From Spirochaetaceae bacterium UBA5556 (lineage in GTDB: Bacteria; Spirochaetota; Spirochaetia; Treponematales; Rectinemataceae), in the NCBI GenBank assembly GCA_002425765.1, contig DIMW01000010.1:1-64000 (forward strand): 64,000 bases of DNA, written 5' to 3'. The notes beneath the pieces are model-generated. The model saw nothing but the letters and a program-made list of their open reading frames with translations. It did no database searches and was not told the origin of the DNA. Of this stretch, positions 34,042 to 42,767 are shown in pieces. Made by a program: the position numbers and the translations under genes. The first letter of the stretch is position 1. The number at the start of each line of letters is the position of its first letter.

Positions 34042-35505
34042 TTACTGTTCGCGGATAAATTTCTCGATTTTCTCCTTCCATGCGAGGAGGGCGCCGGCGA
34101 TCGGCCTGCGCGGGTCATCCGCGCTCATCCCTCGAAATTGCTCTTCCAGGCGCGCATAATCCGCGAGCGCGGTGGCTCCCTTCTCCAGAGGGAGCTGAAC
34201 CCAGCCATACGCATGCTTCCTCCAGGATAAATGCTGTTCCGCGGTCAAAGTTTCAGGAAAATTGCGCGCCAGAAGCCTGCCCATCAGGGTGAGAATCCTC
34301 GGATCATGGAACTGGACGCGCAAAAATTCATTTTTGGCCGCGTGCGGTCCCCGCGCCTGCAACACCTCGTGGAAACGGTCGAGTTCTCTCCTGTCCTCAT
34401 CGGGATAGAATCCGCCGCCGTACAGCGCGTACTCAGGATCGAGTTCATCCAAAGGCTTTTTTTCATAGCGGTATGCGGCGATGAGCCGCTCTTTCATGCC
34501 CGGCACCGCTTCGAGCTCGAGGAGATTCTGTCTGCACGTCTCGATATCGATTTTGAGCCTCTTTGCCGATTGTTTGTTGAGCACATTGACCGGGACAAGA
34601 TAGGGACAGCTGTTGAGCCTAATCATGGTGATCGGAGGATGCGCCGGCCCTCCCTCGAGTCGCTCGGTGAACAACAGGTCGCGCAGTTCATCTTCGGTCA
34701 TCCGCGAAAATGGGCCGGGGCTGACGCGCAGGTCGTACGCCACGAGCGCATGGCGGTCGGCCTCGACGAGCCCCAGCGGCGCGATCACCGTCGAGCATCC
34801 CTCGGCGCGAGTGTACAGATGGGAAGTATGCACAAGCATATTCTCCCGGAGAGAAAGATTAACCAAAGGAGTCAGGTTCTCCCGGCGCCTGTGCTGGAAA
34901 TACCACTGGTAGAGCCTGGGATATGCCCTGCGGACTTTTTGCGTCAGCCCGATCGTCGCGCGCACGTCAAACAGCGCGTCGTGGGCGTTCTCGTGCGCTA
35001 CGCCGTTCGCCTTCGCGAGCTCTTCCAGCTTGAACGCAGGATTGCCGTCCTCATTGACGGGCCAATGAAGACCTTCGTATTTCAGGTCGTGCGCGGCGCG
35101 CAGGAGATTGATGACATCCCAGCGCGAATTGTCGTTCTTATATTCGCGGATATAGGGGTCGAGCAGGTTGCGGTAGAAAAGACGGCGGATGAACTCATCG
35201 TCGAACTGGATGGAATTGTAGCCCGCGACCGTCGTGTTGGGGGCACTCATTTCACGCATGACGCGCAGGGCGAATTCGTACTCGCTCAATCCGTTTTGCT
35301 CGACTTCCTGAGGGGTTATGCCATGGATGTAACACGCTTCGGGATCGGGAAGATAATCGGGAGGAAGACGGCAGTACAGCACAATAGGCTGGGCAACTTC
35401 CTCGAGCGCCTCGTTCGTGCGAATGAAGGCGCACTGCGCGATCCGGTCGTGCTGAGGATCGCGGCCGAAGGTTTCAAGGTCATACCAGAGAATTGTCGCA
35501 GGCAT
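34042..35505 (-). CDS. sbcB: exodeoxyribonuclease I
   Basis: 487 aa. DEDDh 3'-5' single-strand DNA exonuclease. Exo motifs: WYDLETFGRDP (DxE), GYNSIQFDDEFIRR, and AHENAHDALFDVRATIGL (His and Asp). The C-terminal SbcB-specific region (CPYLVPVNVLN, YGGGFYPDEDR) is present, so this is ExoI rather than a generic DnaQ-type protein. Acts in recombination and mismatch repair. AAGGAACATCG precedes the ATG. Immediate neighbours are unrelated, and its length matches the E. coli enzyme. Confidence 0.94.
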   Translation of the reverse strand: MPATILWYDLETFGRDPQHDRIAQCAFIRTNEALEEVAQPIVLYCRLPPDYLPDPEACYIHGITPQEVEQNGLSEYEFALRVMREMSAPNTTVAGYNSIQFDDEFIRRLFYRNLLDPYIREYKNDNSRWDVINLLRAAHDLKYEGLHWPVNEDGNPAFKLEELAKANGVAHENAHDALFDVRATIGLTQKVRRAYPRLYQWYFQHRRRENLTPLVNLSLRENMLVHTSHLYTRAEGCSTVIAPLGLVEADRHALVAYDLRVSPGPFSRMTEDELRDLLFTERLEGGPAHPPITMIRLNSCPYLVPVNVLNKQSAKRLKIDIETCRQNLLELEAVPGMKERLIAAYRYEKKPLDELDPEYALYGGGFYPDEDRRELDRFHEVLQARGPHAAKNEFLRVQFHDPRILTLMGRLLARNFPETLTAEQHLSWRKHAYGWVQLPLEKGATALADYARLEEQFRGMSADDPRRPIAGALLAWKEKIEKFIREQ

Positions 35506-35552
35506 CGATGTTCCTTATGTTTTCCAGACCGCCGGCTTTTAGGCTATGATCC

Positions 35553-35936
35553 CTAAGAATCCTGACTAATCGTAAACATCGCGGGGTCAAAGTCTTCCGA
35601 TCCGATCCACAGGTTGATCATCACTCCCCCCTCCGGGATTCTCTCGACTTTCACGCCCTTGATCTGAAAGCCGATGAGTTCGAGCCGCGAACTTCCCAAG
35701 AGGTCCTGGCCGACCATCGTACCGTAGTACGAGGCAAGCTCGGGACGCTTGTGCATCATCAGGCCGTGTTCGATGTCGGCGATGTCCTTGTCCGTGCGCG
35801 GCCTGTCGTCGATGGCGGCGATATGAAAACCGTCCGACTCCAGGTGCATGGAAATGACCATTTTCTTGGGGTTCCCGTGGAGCAGATAATTCGCGAGCTC
35901 GCTTATAAGCTGGACGTACAGTTCATGCCGCTTCAT
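35553..35936 (-). CDS. hypothetical protein, possibly HATPase-like
   Basis: 127 aa cytoplasmic protein without TM or signal. The N-terminal portion (ELYVQLISELANYLLHGNPKKMVISMH) has the rhythm of an anti-sigma/HATPase N-box helix, with a basic residue following, and IDDRPRTD could be a remnant of the acidic G1 region. The ATP-lid glycines are not evident. I do not recognise the family with certainty. It is transcribed 33 bases after the DUF1576 gene and may be co-expressed with it. Confidence 0.5.
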   Translation of the reverse strand: MKRHELYVQLISELANYLLHGNPKKMVISMHLESDGFHIAAIDDRPRTDKDIADIEHGLMMHKRPELASYYGTMVGQDLLGSSRLELIGFQIKGVKVERIPEGGVMINLWIGSEDFDPAMFTISQDS

Positions 35937-35969
35937 TCACAGATCTCCTTCTTTGCCCGATTTGCCGTA

Positions 35970-37235
35970 TCATTCATCCCGTACCGACCGATACCACTCG
36001 ATGATCGAGACGATCAGCGTTGCGGTGAGGCCCGCGGCAAATCCGTTGTTGTAGAGGTCCATCCCGCCATGCCACACACCTGTCCTGTCCACGATGACCA
36101 GGTGCAGAAACCCCGCGATGAACCCGACAATCGGGCCGAACTCACCGGCGAGGGGCGCCAGCGCAGTCCCAAACATGATCGCGAGCAGGGGAGTCGGAGC
36201 ATAGATGTCCTTGCCGAACAACACTATCGCCGCCACAATGCCGAGCACGACGGGAAAGACATTTTTAGGATGCTTTCCGAAAAACGAGAAGCCGACAATG
36301 GTGAACAGGCTGCCCAGCACCGGCCCATTGAGAGGCGCTCTGAGCAGGACCACTCCCAGCCAGAATAGTATCCCCATTATCGCCGTGTTGAGAAGAGAGC
36401 CTTTCGACGAAATGGAATCGGCAAAGTCGCTCGGCAATCGTCCGCTCATCGTGAGGATTTTCCGAAAATCCTTAAATGCCTCGGCGAATCCCGCCCGTAT
36501 GTGCCCCCGATTCTCGGCCACAATGCAAAAAAACGCAATGACCACGATGGCTGGTATGATCGCGATGAGCACAGGCTCCCGGGCCGTACCCCACATCGAA
36601 AGCGGCAGAATGTCGGCGCCGGCGGCCTCCGACAGCGAGGCCGTAAAGAGTCCGACAAAGCCTGCCGAAAACCCGATATTGTAAAGATTATAGCCCTGAT
36701 GGAGTCGGAGCATGGCGATGGCGATAGGGGGCAACACGATCCCGATGCCGATGCCTATAAGAAAGGAGCCCGGCAATGCAAAGATGCGCCGCATGCCGAG
36801 CTCGAAGGCTATGAAGGTGATGAGCGGGCCCATCGCGGTGCCGAACATCGCGATGAGCGCGTAGTCGCGCGGCTTTTTTTTCACGATACGCGCGGAGAGC
36901 GAGACGCCCAGCATGATGGGTATACAGTTGAACAGCGTCTTGCCGAAAAAAGCAAAACCCATCATCGTGAACAAGGCCGCAAGCTCGGCGCCGGTGATTT
37001 TCAGTCCATTCAGTATCACGAACAGGTAGCCCAACAGTCCCACGGCGGCGACGTTCAGCAGCGTCGCCCCTACTCCCTCTACGGCGATAAAATCGCTCAC
37101 CAGGCGTGCCGGAGTCACCTGCAGGCGGAAGAATCCCTGAAAGGCCTGGACGATGTCCCCTTCAACCATCCCCACGACGAAGAGCCCCAGCATCACGGCG
37201 ATCACAAAAGCATGTAATGTTTTTGTCTCCTGCAC
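35970..37235 (-). CDS. DUF1576 polytopic membrane protein with internal duplication
   Basis: 421 aa from a GTG preceded by AAGAGGTGG. About 12 hydrophobic segments. The two halves are homologous. LFTMMGFAFFGKTLFNCIPI in the first half matches LFTIVGFSFFGKHPKNVFPV in the second. LIAMFGTAMGPL matches LAIMFGTALAPL. LHQGYNLYNIGFSAGFVG matches WHGGMDLYNNGFAAGLTA. This suggests a two-fold pseudosymmetric transporter. The family is DUF1576; substrate unknown. The conserved YNxGFxAG elements with an upstream His may line a substrate path. Confidence 0.85.
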   Translation of the reverse strand: MQETKTLHAFVIAVMLGLFVVGMVEGDIVQAFQGFFRLQVTPARLVSDFIAVEGVGATLLNVAAVGLLGYLFVILNGLKITGAELAALFTMMGFAFFGKTLFNCIPIMLGVSLSARIVKKKPRDYALIAMFGTAMGPLITFIAFELGMRRIFALPGSFLIGIGIGIVLPPIAIAMLRLHQGYNLYNIGFSAGFVGLFTASLSEAAGADILPLSMWGTAREPVLIAIIPAIVVIAFFCIVAENRGHIRAGFAEAFKDFRKILTMSGRLPSDFADSISSKGSLLNTAIMGILFWLGVVLLRAPLNGPVLGSLFTIVGFSFFGKHPKNVFPVVLGIVAAIVLFGKDIYAPTPLLAIMFGTALAPLAGEFGPIVGFIAGFLHLVIVDRTGVWHGGMDLYNNGFAAGLTATLIVSIIEWYRSVRDE

Positions 37236-37351
37236 TATCCACCTCTTGATTCATCCTAAAGCCATGCGGCCGCGCAATCAAGAGTTCGATCAATCTACGT
37301 TTTGCCTTGACGAAATCTACCGAAGCCTTCACAATGCAGCGCAAGGAGTCA

Positions 37352-38989
37352 ATGATGCATAATGGAATTTTTCATATTCCCAAGACAGACAATGAGCCTG
37401 TATTCAACTACGCTCCAGGATCGCCGGAGCGTTCGGCACTCAAGGAGGAGCTGAAAAAGCTTCGCGCGACACAGATCGATATTCCTCTCATAATCGGCGG
37501 CAAAGAGATTCGAACCGGAAAGACCGCGTCCATCCGTCGCCCCGACGCTCACGGGGAAGTGCTCGGCGTCTATCATCTGGCGGGCGAAGCCGAAGTGCGC
37601 ATGGCGATCGAGGCCTCGTTGGCCGCCAAGGCCGAGTGGGCCGCGCTGCCATGGGAAGAACGGGCCGCGGTATTCCTCAGGGCCGCCGAGCTGATCTCCG
37701 TCAAACGCCGCGCGCTCATGGACGCATCGACCATGCTCTGCCAGTCTAAAACCGCGCACCAGGCCGAAATAGACGCGGTCTGCGAAGTGGCCGATTTTCT
37801 GCGCTTCAACCCATTGTATATGGAGCAGATTTACACCCAGCAGCCCGACAACGTGAAGGGCGAATGGAACCGATCGGCGTATCGGCCGCTCGAAGGCTTT
37901 GTCTACGCGGTTACGCCCTTCAATTTCACTTCGATCGCCGCGAATCTTCCGACCGCGCCCGCGATGATGGGCAATACGGTGGTCTGGAAGCCGGCGTCGA
38001 ACGCCGTGTATTCCAACTACATGCTCATGAGGCTCTATATGGAGGCCGGTCTTCCCGCCGGCGTCATAAATTTCCTGCCGGGAAGCGGCGGCCTCATCTC
38101 GAATGCCGTACTCTCGAGCCCCGATTTCGCGGGTTTCCATTTCACCGGCTCGACGGAAGTTTTCCGTTCGCTCTGGAAACAGATTTCCTCGAACCTCGAG
38201 CGCTACAGAGTATATCCGCGCATCGTGGGCGAAACGGGGGGAAAGGATTTCATACTCATCGACCCAAGCGCCGACCTTCCGTCGACGGTCGCGGCGGTCG
38301 TGCGGGGCGCCTTCGAATACCAGGGGCAGAAATGTTCGGCGGCGTCGAGGCTCTACATTCCCGCCTCGCGCGCGAAGGAGTTCACGGATGCGCTGGCCGC
38401 AGAAATTTCGTCCGTTCCCATGGGAGAAATCACCGATTTCAGGAATTTCATGGGCGCGGTGATCGACGAGGCGGCGTTCGACACCATCCGCGGCTATGTC
38501 GAACGCGCGAAGGCCGGCGGCAAAGCGCGCGTCGTCGCCGGCGGTGGGTGCGACAGGACGAAGGGCTGGTTTATCGAGCCGACTCTGATCCTCACCGAGG
38601 ACCCGCGCTCCGAATCCATGGTCAATGAGATTTTCGGTCCGGTGCTCACCGCCTATGTCTACGACGACCGGGATATGGAAGCGGCGTACGAGCTGGTCGA
38701 CAGCACTTCGCCTTACGGGCTCACCGGCGCCATCATGGCGACGGACAGGCAGCGCATCAACCGCTCCCTGACCGCCCTGCAGAACGCCGCCGGCAACCTC
38801 TACATCAACGACAAGCCAACAGGGGCCGTCGTCGGCAGGCAGCCCTTCGGAGGAGCGCGCGCATCGGGCACCAACGACAAGGCCGGCAGCTACCTCAACC
38901 TCCTGCGCTGGGTCAGCGCCGTCGCGATCAAGGAAAATTTCGCGCCGCCATCGTCGTGGCGCTATCCCTTCATGGCGGGAGATGATTAA
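37352..38989 (+). CDS. pruA: L-glutamate gamma-semialdehyde (P5C) dehydrogenase
   Basis: 545 aa. Aldehyde dehydrogenase of the long, eukaryote-like P5CDH group that oxidises glutamate semialdehyde to glutamate (proline catabolism, or arginine/ornithine use). NAD site FHFTGSTEVFRSLW, catalytic Glu in VGETGGKDFI, catalytic Cys in YQGQKCSAASRLY, and C-terminal PFGGARASGTNDKAG. Start at ATG 37352 (AAGGAG seven bases upstream). No PutA proline dehydrogenase domain is fused and none is adjacent. A bidirectional terminator follows the stop at once. Confidence 0.93.
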   Translation: MMHNGIFHIPKTDNEPVFNYAPGSPERSALKEELKKLRATQIDIPLIIGGKEIRTGKTASIRRPDAHGEVLGVYHLAGEAEVRMAIEASLAAKAEWAALPWEERAAVFLRAAELISVKRRALMDASTMLCQSKTAHQAEIDAVCEVADFLRFNPLYMEQIYTQQPDNVKGEWNRSAYRPLEGFVYAVTPFNFTSIAANLPTAPAMMGNTVVWKPASNAVYSNYMLMRLYMEAGLPAGVINFLPGSGGLISNAVLSSPDFAGFHFTGSTEVFRSLWKQISSNLERYRVYPRIVGETGGKDFILIDPSADLPSTVAAVVRGAFEYQGQKCSAASRLYIPASRAKEFTDALAAEISSVPMGEITDFRNFMGAVIDEAAFDTIRGYVERAKAGGKARVVAGGGCDRTKGWFIEPTLILTEDPRSESMVNEIFGPVLTAYVYDDRDMEAAYELVDSTSPYGLTGAIMATDRQRINRSLTALQNAAGNLYINDKPTGAVVGRQPFGGARASGTNDKAGSYLNLLRWVSAVAIKENFAPPSSWRYPFMAGDD

Positions 38990-39022
38990 AAAAGAGAGGC
39001 CCCACCCGGGCCTCTCTTTTTT
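38988..39022. terminator. bidirectional terminator between pruA and zip gene
   Basis: A6 then stem GAGAGGCCC / GGGCCTCTC with loop CACCC, then T6: a U-tract on both strands. It serves both convergent genes, starting within the pruA stop codon and ending 13 bases before the ZIP gene stop. Confidence 0.92.
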
Positions 39023-39034
39023 AATTCGCCTTCA

Positions 39035-39835
39035 TCAGCCGAGCGCGACATCGAGCAGCATCATGAGGGCGAAACCCACCATCGTCCCCGTCGTGGCAAG
39101 ATGTCCGTTCGATCCCCGGCTCGCCTCCGGCAGCACTTCCTCGGCGACGACGTAGATCATGGCACCGGCCGCGAACGCCAGGGCGTAAGGGAGGAGGGGA
39201 CGCATCGCCAGCACAAGCGCCGCCCCAAGAACGCCCGCGACCGGCTCGACGAGCCCCGACGCCTGGCCGTAGACGAAACTTTTCCACCGCGAGAGGCCTT
39301 CCCTGCGAAGGGGAATCGAAACTGCGGCCCCTTCGGGGAAATTCTGAAGTCCTATGCCGATCGCCAGCGCGATCGCGCCCGACAGGTTCGCGCTGGGGAT
39401 GCCCGCGGCGACCGCGCCGAATCCCACGCCGACCGCGAGGCCTTCGGGGATGTTGTGCAGGGTGATCGCGAGGACGAGAAGCACACTCCTCTGCCATGTC
39501 GTATGGATGCCCTCCGCCTCGCTCATCTCCGCCCCTATGTGCAGATGCGGCAACAAGTGGTCCACCCCGAACAAAAAAGCCCCGCCGAGCAGAAAGCCTG
39601 TCACCGCCGGCAACCATGGAATTAAACCCATTGCCTCCGACAGCTCGATGGCCGGCGCCAGCAGCGACCAGAAGCTCGCCGCGATCATCACTCCCGCCGC
39701 GAACCCGAGCATCGCATCGAGAACCTTCTTGTTGATTTCCTTGAAGAAGAAGACCATGGCGGCGCCCAGCGCAGTCACGCCCCACGTGAAGAGAGTCGCC
39801 AAAAGGGCCTGCAGTATATGGTTTTCGATTTTCAT
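39035..39835 (-). CDS. ZIP-family metal transporter
   Basis: 266 aa, about eight TM segments. ZIP signature in TM4: VLAITLHNIPEGLAVGVGFG (HNxPEG). Second metal motif in TM5: GIGLQNFPEGAAVSIP. A short His-bearing loop (DHLLPHLHIG) is near residue 95. Resembles the ZupT/GufA branch importing Zn, Fe or Mn. Start chosen at ATG 39835 (MKIENHILQA); the longer frame has no supporting site. It is convergent with pruA and isolated otherwise. Confidence 0.92.
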   Translation of the reverse strand: MKIENHILQALLATLFTWGVTALGAAMVFFFKEINKKVLDAMLGFAAGVMIAASFWSLLAPAIELSEAMGLIPWLPAVTGFLLGGAFLFGVDHLLPHLHIGAEMSEAEGIHTTWQRSVLLVLAITLHNIPEGLAVGVGFGAVAAGIPSANLSGAIALAIGIGLQNFPEGAAVSIPLRREGLSRWKSFVYGQASGLVEPVAGVLGAALVLAMRPLLPYALAFAAGAMIYVVAEEVLPEASRGSNGHLATTGTMVGFALMMLLDVALG

Positions 39836-39883
39836 GTGGTAGTCCCTGGCGGCATTATACCGGAAACGGGCTGACAAACGAAA

Positions 39884-39909
39884 CAGGCCGCCCAGAAACG
39901 GGCGGCCTG
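39884..39909 (-). terminator. hairpin terminator downstream of the SDR gene
   Basis: Perfect stem CAGGCCGCCC / GGGCGGCCTG with a 6-base loop, 52 bases after the SDR stop on the minus strand. A moderate T-rich tail (TTTCGTTTGT) follows. Confidence 0.7.
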
Positions 39910-39961
39910 TCGTTCTCTTCAGCTTCTCAGTCTGGCGCGACTTTGCGAGGAGATCTTTCGG

Positions 39962-40759
39962 TTACTTTGCGATCGACTTCGCACCGTAGGTGACGCCGCC
40001 CGTAATCTCGAGGCAGGTACCGTCGAAAGCCTCGTTCTCGACGACCATGGCGATGGCGCGCGCGATCTCCTCCGGCTCGATGAGACGCCCGATGTGCACA
40101 TCCTTGAGAATCTCGTTGAGCGCGTCCTGATTCATACCCTTCACCATGGGAGTGCCGACATAGCCGGGCGCGATGCTCATCACGCGGATGCCCTTGATGC
40201 CTTTCATCTGGAATTCGCCGGCGAGAATGCGCGGCCATACCGCGACCGCCGCCTTGGTCGAGGAATAGTTGATTTGCCCGACCTGACCGACTTTGTTCAC
40301 GCTCGAGATCGTGAAGAGGACACCCCGCCACTTGTTGTCCACCATGCGGCGGGCGGCCTCGCGCAAGGTGATGAAAGAGCCTATGAGGTTGACTTCGATG
40401 ACGGCGCGGAACTGGTCGGTCTCCATGACGCGTTTGACCTTGCCAGTCTCACGGTCGGTGTTGATCACCACGCCGTCGCGGATGATGCCCGCGCAGGGAA
40501 CGACGACATTGATCGCCCCAAACGTGGAGACCGCGGTCTCCATGAGGGCCGCCACGTCGGCGTCCACCGTGACATTGGTTTTGACGCCTACCGCCGCTCC
40601 GCCCGCCGCCTTGATCTCTCCGACGACGCGCTCTATGCTCTCCTGTACGACATCGCCGATCACCACTTTCGCGCCGTTCGACGCGAAATACTTGGCGACC
40701 GTCTCGCCTATTCCACTCGCTCCACCAGTAACAACCGCGACCACTTCTTTCAATTTCAT
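39962..40759 (-). CDS. short-chain dehydrogenase/reductase (FabG-like)
   Basis: 265 aa. Classical SDR: nucleotide site VTGGASGIGETVAKYF, NVVVPCAGI (NNAG position, unusual VPCAG), catalytic Ser in LFTISSVNKVGQVGQ, and YSSTK active site. The sequence between (VINTDRETGKVKRVME) suggests a FabG-like 3-oxoacyl reductase or an acetoacetyl-CoA-type reductase; the substrate is unassigned. Start at 40759 with GGAGG upstream. It is divergent from a TetR regulator and shares a palindromic operator, so it is probably that regulator's target. Confidence 0.88.
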   Translation of the reverse strand: MKLKEVVAVVTGGASGIGETVAKYFASNGAKVVIGDVVQESIERVVGEIKAAGGAAVGVKTNVTVDADVAALMETAVSTFGAINVVVPCAGIIRDGVVINTDRETGKVKRVMETDQFRAVIEVNLIGSFITLREAARRMVDNKWRGVLFTISSVNKVGQVGQINYSSTKAAVAVWPRILAGEFQMKGIKGIRVMSIAPGYVGTPMVKGMNQDALNEILKDVHIGRLIEPEEIARAIAMVVENEAFDGTCLEITGGVTYGAKSIAK

Positions 40760-40783
40760 AGATATATACCTCCTCTTTTGTTG

Positions 40784-40834
40784 ACCAAAGTCATTGAACT
40801 TGGTTATTTTTACACATTTTTTTACATCTGTCAA
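40784..40834. promoter_or_regulatory. SDR promoter with TetR-type palindrome
   Basis: On the minus strand TTGACA (40829-40834) is followed after ~16 bases by TAAAAA. Directly downstream lies the 21-bp imperfect palindrome ACCAA-N2-TCA-N-TGA-N2-TTGGT (40784-40804), covering the expected transcription start. Sixteen of 21 positions are symmetric. It is a likely binding site of the divergently encoded TetR protein. Confidence 0.6.
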
Positions 40835-40894
40835 CAACAATTCTCATTGACGGCATAAGGAAATCCAGCTATCCTCAAACGTGAGAGAACACCG

Positions 40895-41521
40895 ATGGAA
40901 GAAAACCCTCCTCTCACCAAACGAAAACTCCAGGCCCGCGAGACACGAAAGCGCATCCTCGAAAGCGCGCTCTCGCTCTTCCGCGAAAAGGGCTTCGATC
41001 AGGTGTCGATCGACGAAATCACTTCCACCGCCGGTGTCTCCAAAGGTTCATTCTATACTTATTTTCAGACGAAAAGCGATATCATCATCGAAGAATTCCG
41101 CCTCATCGATTACTTTTATGAAAAGAAGGAAACCGTCATTCTGCGCAATCCTGACGCGGCTTCCCGACTGATCGCCTTTACGCGCTATCAGCTCGACTAT
41201 ATCCATAAGAATATGGGATACCGCACGCTCTCAATTCTCTATATCAATCAGATGTCGACGTTTTACGACCAAAAGATACTCGCTAACCGGGAACGGCCGC
41301 TCGTGCGCATTGTGTCCAGGATCATCGCGGAAGGACAAGCCGCGGGGCAGATATGGGGGGGCGACCCGACAGAGCTCGCGGAATGGATGAACCGCTGCAT
41401 GCGTGGTTTTTTCCTCGACTGGGCAATTTCAAAAGGCACGATCGATATAAGGAAAGACGGCATGCGCTTTTTCAGTGAATTCGTGCTGTCTGCGCTGTGC
41501 CCAAAACAGGTGCACGCATGA
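40895..41521 (+). CDS. TetR-family transcriptional regulator
   Basis: 208 aa. N-terminal TetR HTH: TRKRILESALSLFREKGFDQ then SIDEITSTAGVSKGSFYTYF, which fits the family closely. The C-terminal ligand domain is variable and gives no inducer clue. Divergent from the SDR gene across a 135-bp region with a palindrome, so autoregulation and SDR control are likely. Followed by a patatin gene 27 bases downstream on the same strand, which may be co-transcribed; that hints at lipid or acyl chemistry for the regulon. Confidence 0.9.
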   Translation: MEENPPLTKRKLQARETRKRILESALSLFREKGFDQVSIDEITSTAGVSKGSFYTYFQTKSDIIIEEFRLIDYFYEKKETVILRNPDAASRLIAFTRYQLDYIHKNMGYRTLSILYINQMSTFYDQKILANRERPLVRIVSRIIAEGQAAGQIWGGDPTELAEWMNRCMRGFFLDWAISKGTIDIRKDGMRFFSEFVLSALCPKQVHA

Positions 41522-41548
41522 TTGTCTGATCTTGCGAAGGAGGTATAC

Positions 41549-42616
41549 ATGGCCCGCTATCGCAATCTCGTCTTCAAGGGAGGGGGAGTTCGGGGAATCG
41601 CATATCTGGGTGCGCTGAAATATCTCTATGCGCATGGTCTCATGCGCACTATCGAACGCGTGGCAGGCACTTCCGCGGGAGCCATCACCGCGCTCGGCGT
41701 AGCGCTGTACCCGACGGACTTTGCGGGTTTCAAGCGCATGGCGGACAGCCTCGATTATCGCAAGATTCCCTCGGAGGAAGATGAACGTACGAACAAGCTT
41801 GCGAATAAACGGCTACTCGCCCTCACCGAGCACTATCGCGAGATCGCCCTCTTCAAAAACCTGCAGTGCTCCATCCGGCTTTTACAGGAAAAAGGCTGGT
41901 ATTCGAGCGATTATTTCTACCAATGGCTGCGCTCCGTCATCGCCGAACGGTTCACCGTCGCCAAAGAAGCGTACTCCTTCGCGGACTTCAACAGCCCTGA
42001 AATTCATAAGGACGGACAGCCCTTTCCCCAACTCTACATCACAGGCACCGATATCACGAACCGCACCCCCCGTCTGTTCTCTTTCGAAACCACGGCCGAC
42101 ATGGAGGTCGCGCTGGCGGTGCGCATCTCGATGTCGATCCCCCTTTTCTTCGAGGCGATTCAGTACCAGTTCCCGGGAACGAACGAAGAGCAGTTCTATG
42201 TCGATGGCGGCCTCATGTGGAACTATCCGGTCAATATGTTTGATGACCAGAAATATTCGAGAAAACTTGCCGATGGCGCAAATGAAGAAACGCTTGGGCT
42301 CTTTCTCTATTCTTCGTCAGAAAAAACTCGATATAAACCCGTAAAATCGATGCTTGAGTACATGGAAGCGCTTTTCGAGAGCATCTCGCTCGTTCAGGAA
42401 CGGCTCGTCATCCGCACAGAGAAGAATTATTCGAGAACCATTTTCATCGATGACTGCGGCATAGAGGCGACGGATTTCGACATCGAACTTGACGACGTGC
42501 GATACAAAAGCCTCTTCGACTCGGGATACTCGGCCACGGTGGCATTCTTTGAATCCAGGACCGAATGGTCGAAATTCTTTGTCTCTCTCAAGGAACGATT
42601 TGGCTGGAAGGAATAG
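41549..42616 (+). CDS. patatin-like phospholipase
   Basis: 355 aa. Ser/Asp-dyad lipid acyl hydrolase: oxyanion FKGGGVRGIAYLGAL at the N-terminus, nucleophile elbow GTSAGAITALG (Ser about 45), and dyad Asp in YVDGGLMWNYPV (about 220). No signal peptide, so cytoplasmic or secreted by another route. I chose ATG 41549 (AAGGAGG upstream) rather than an ATG nine codons before. It lies downstream of the TetR gene, which suggests coordinated control with the SDR. Confidence 0.9.
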   Translation: MARYRNLVFKGGGVRGIAYLGALKYLYAHGLMRTIERVAGTSAGAITALGVALYPTDFAGFKRMADSLDYRKIPSEEDERTNKLANKRLLALTEHYREIALFKNLQCSIRLLQEKGWYSSDYFYQWLRSVIAERFTVAKEAYSFADFNSPEIHKDGQPFPQLYITGTDITNRTPRLFSFETTADMEVALAVRISMSIPLFFEAIQYQFPGTNEEQFYVDGGLMWNYPVNMFDDQKYSRKLADGANEETLGLFLYSSSEKTRYKPVKSMLEYMEALFESISLVQERLVIRTEKNYSRTIFIDDCGIEATDFDIELDDVRYKSLFDSGYSATVAFFESRTEWSKFFVSLKERFGWKE

Positions 42617-42628
42617 CGACATTTTGCC

Positions 42629-42675
42629 TTGACTATTCCCGCGCGCTGCGGCTATTATGAGCATATGCTCATAAT
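42629..42675 (+). promoter_or_regulatory. mrp promoter overlapped by 22-bp perfect palindrome
   Basis: TTGACT (42629-42634), 18-base spacer, TATTAT (42653-42658). The -10 box and presumed start lie inside a perfect palindrome with arms ATTATGAGCAT and ATGCTCATAAT (42654-42675), with no spacer and no mismatch. This is an ideal site for a dimeric repressor. It is located ~95 bases upstream of mrp, in the operon that encodes a DUF134 HTH protein. Confidence 0.75.
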
Positions 42676-42767
42676 TCCGATCTATTCAACATTAAGAAAC
42701 ACGGGCACCCGGTGACGCCGCGATCAGCGGCTCGCGATCAGGTCGTCTCTGTACAAGGAGTCATGCA

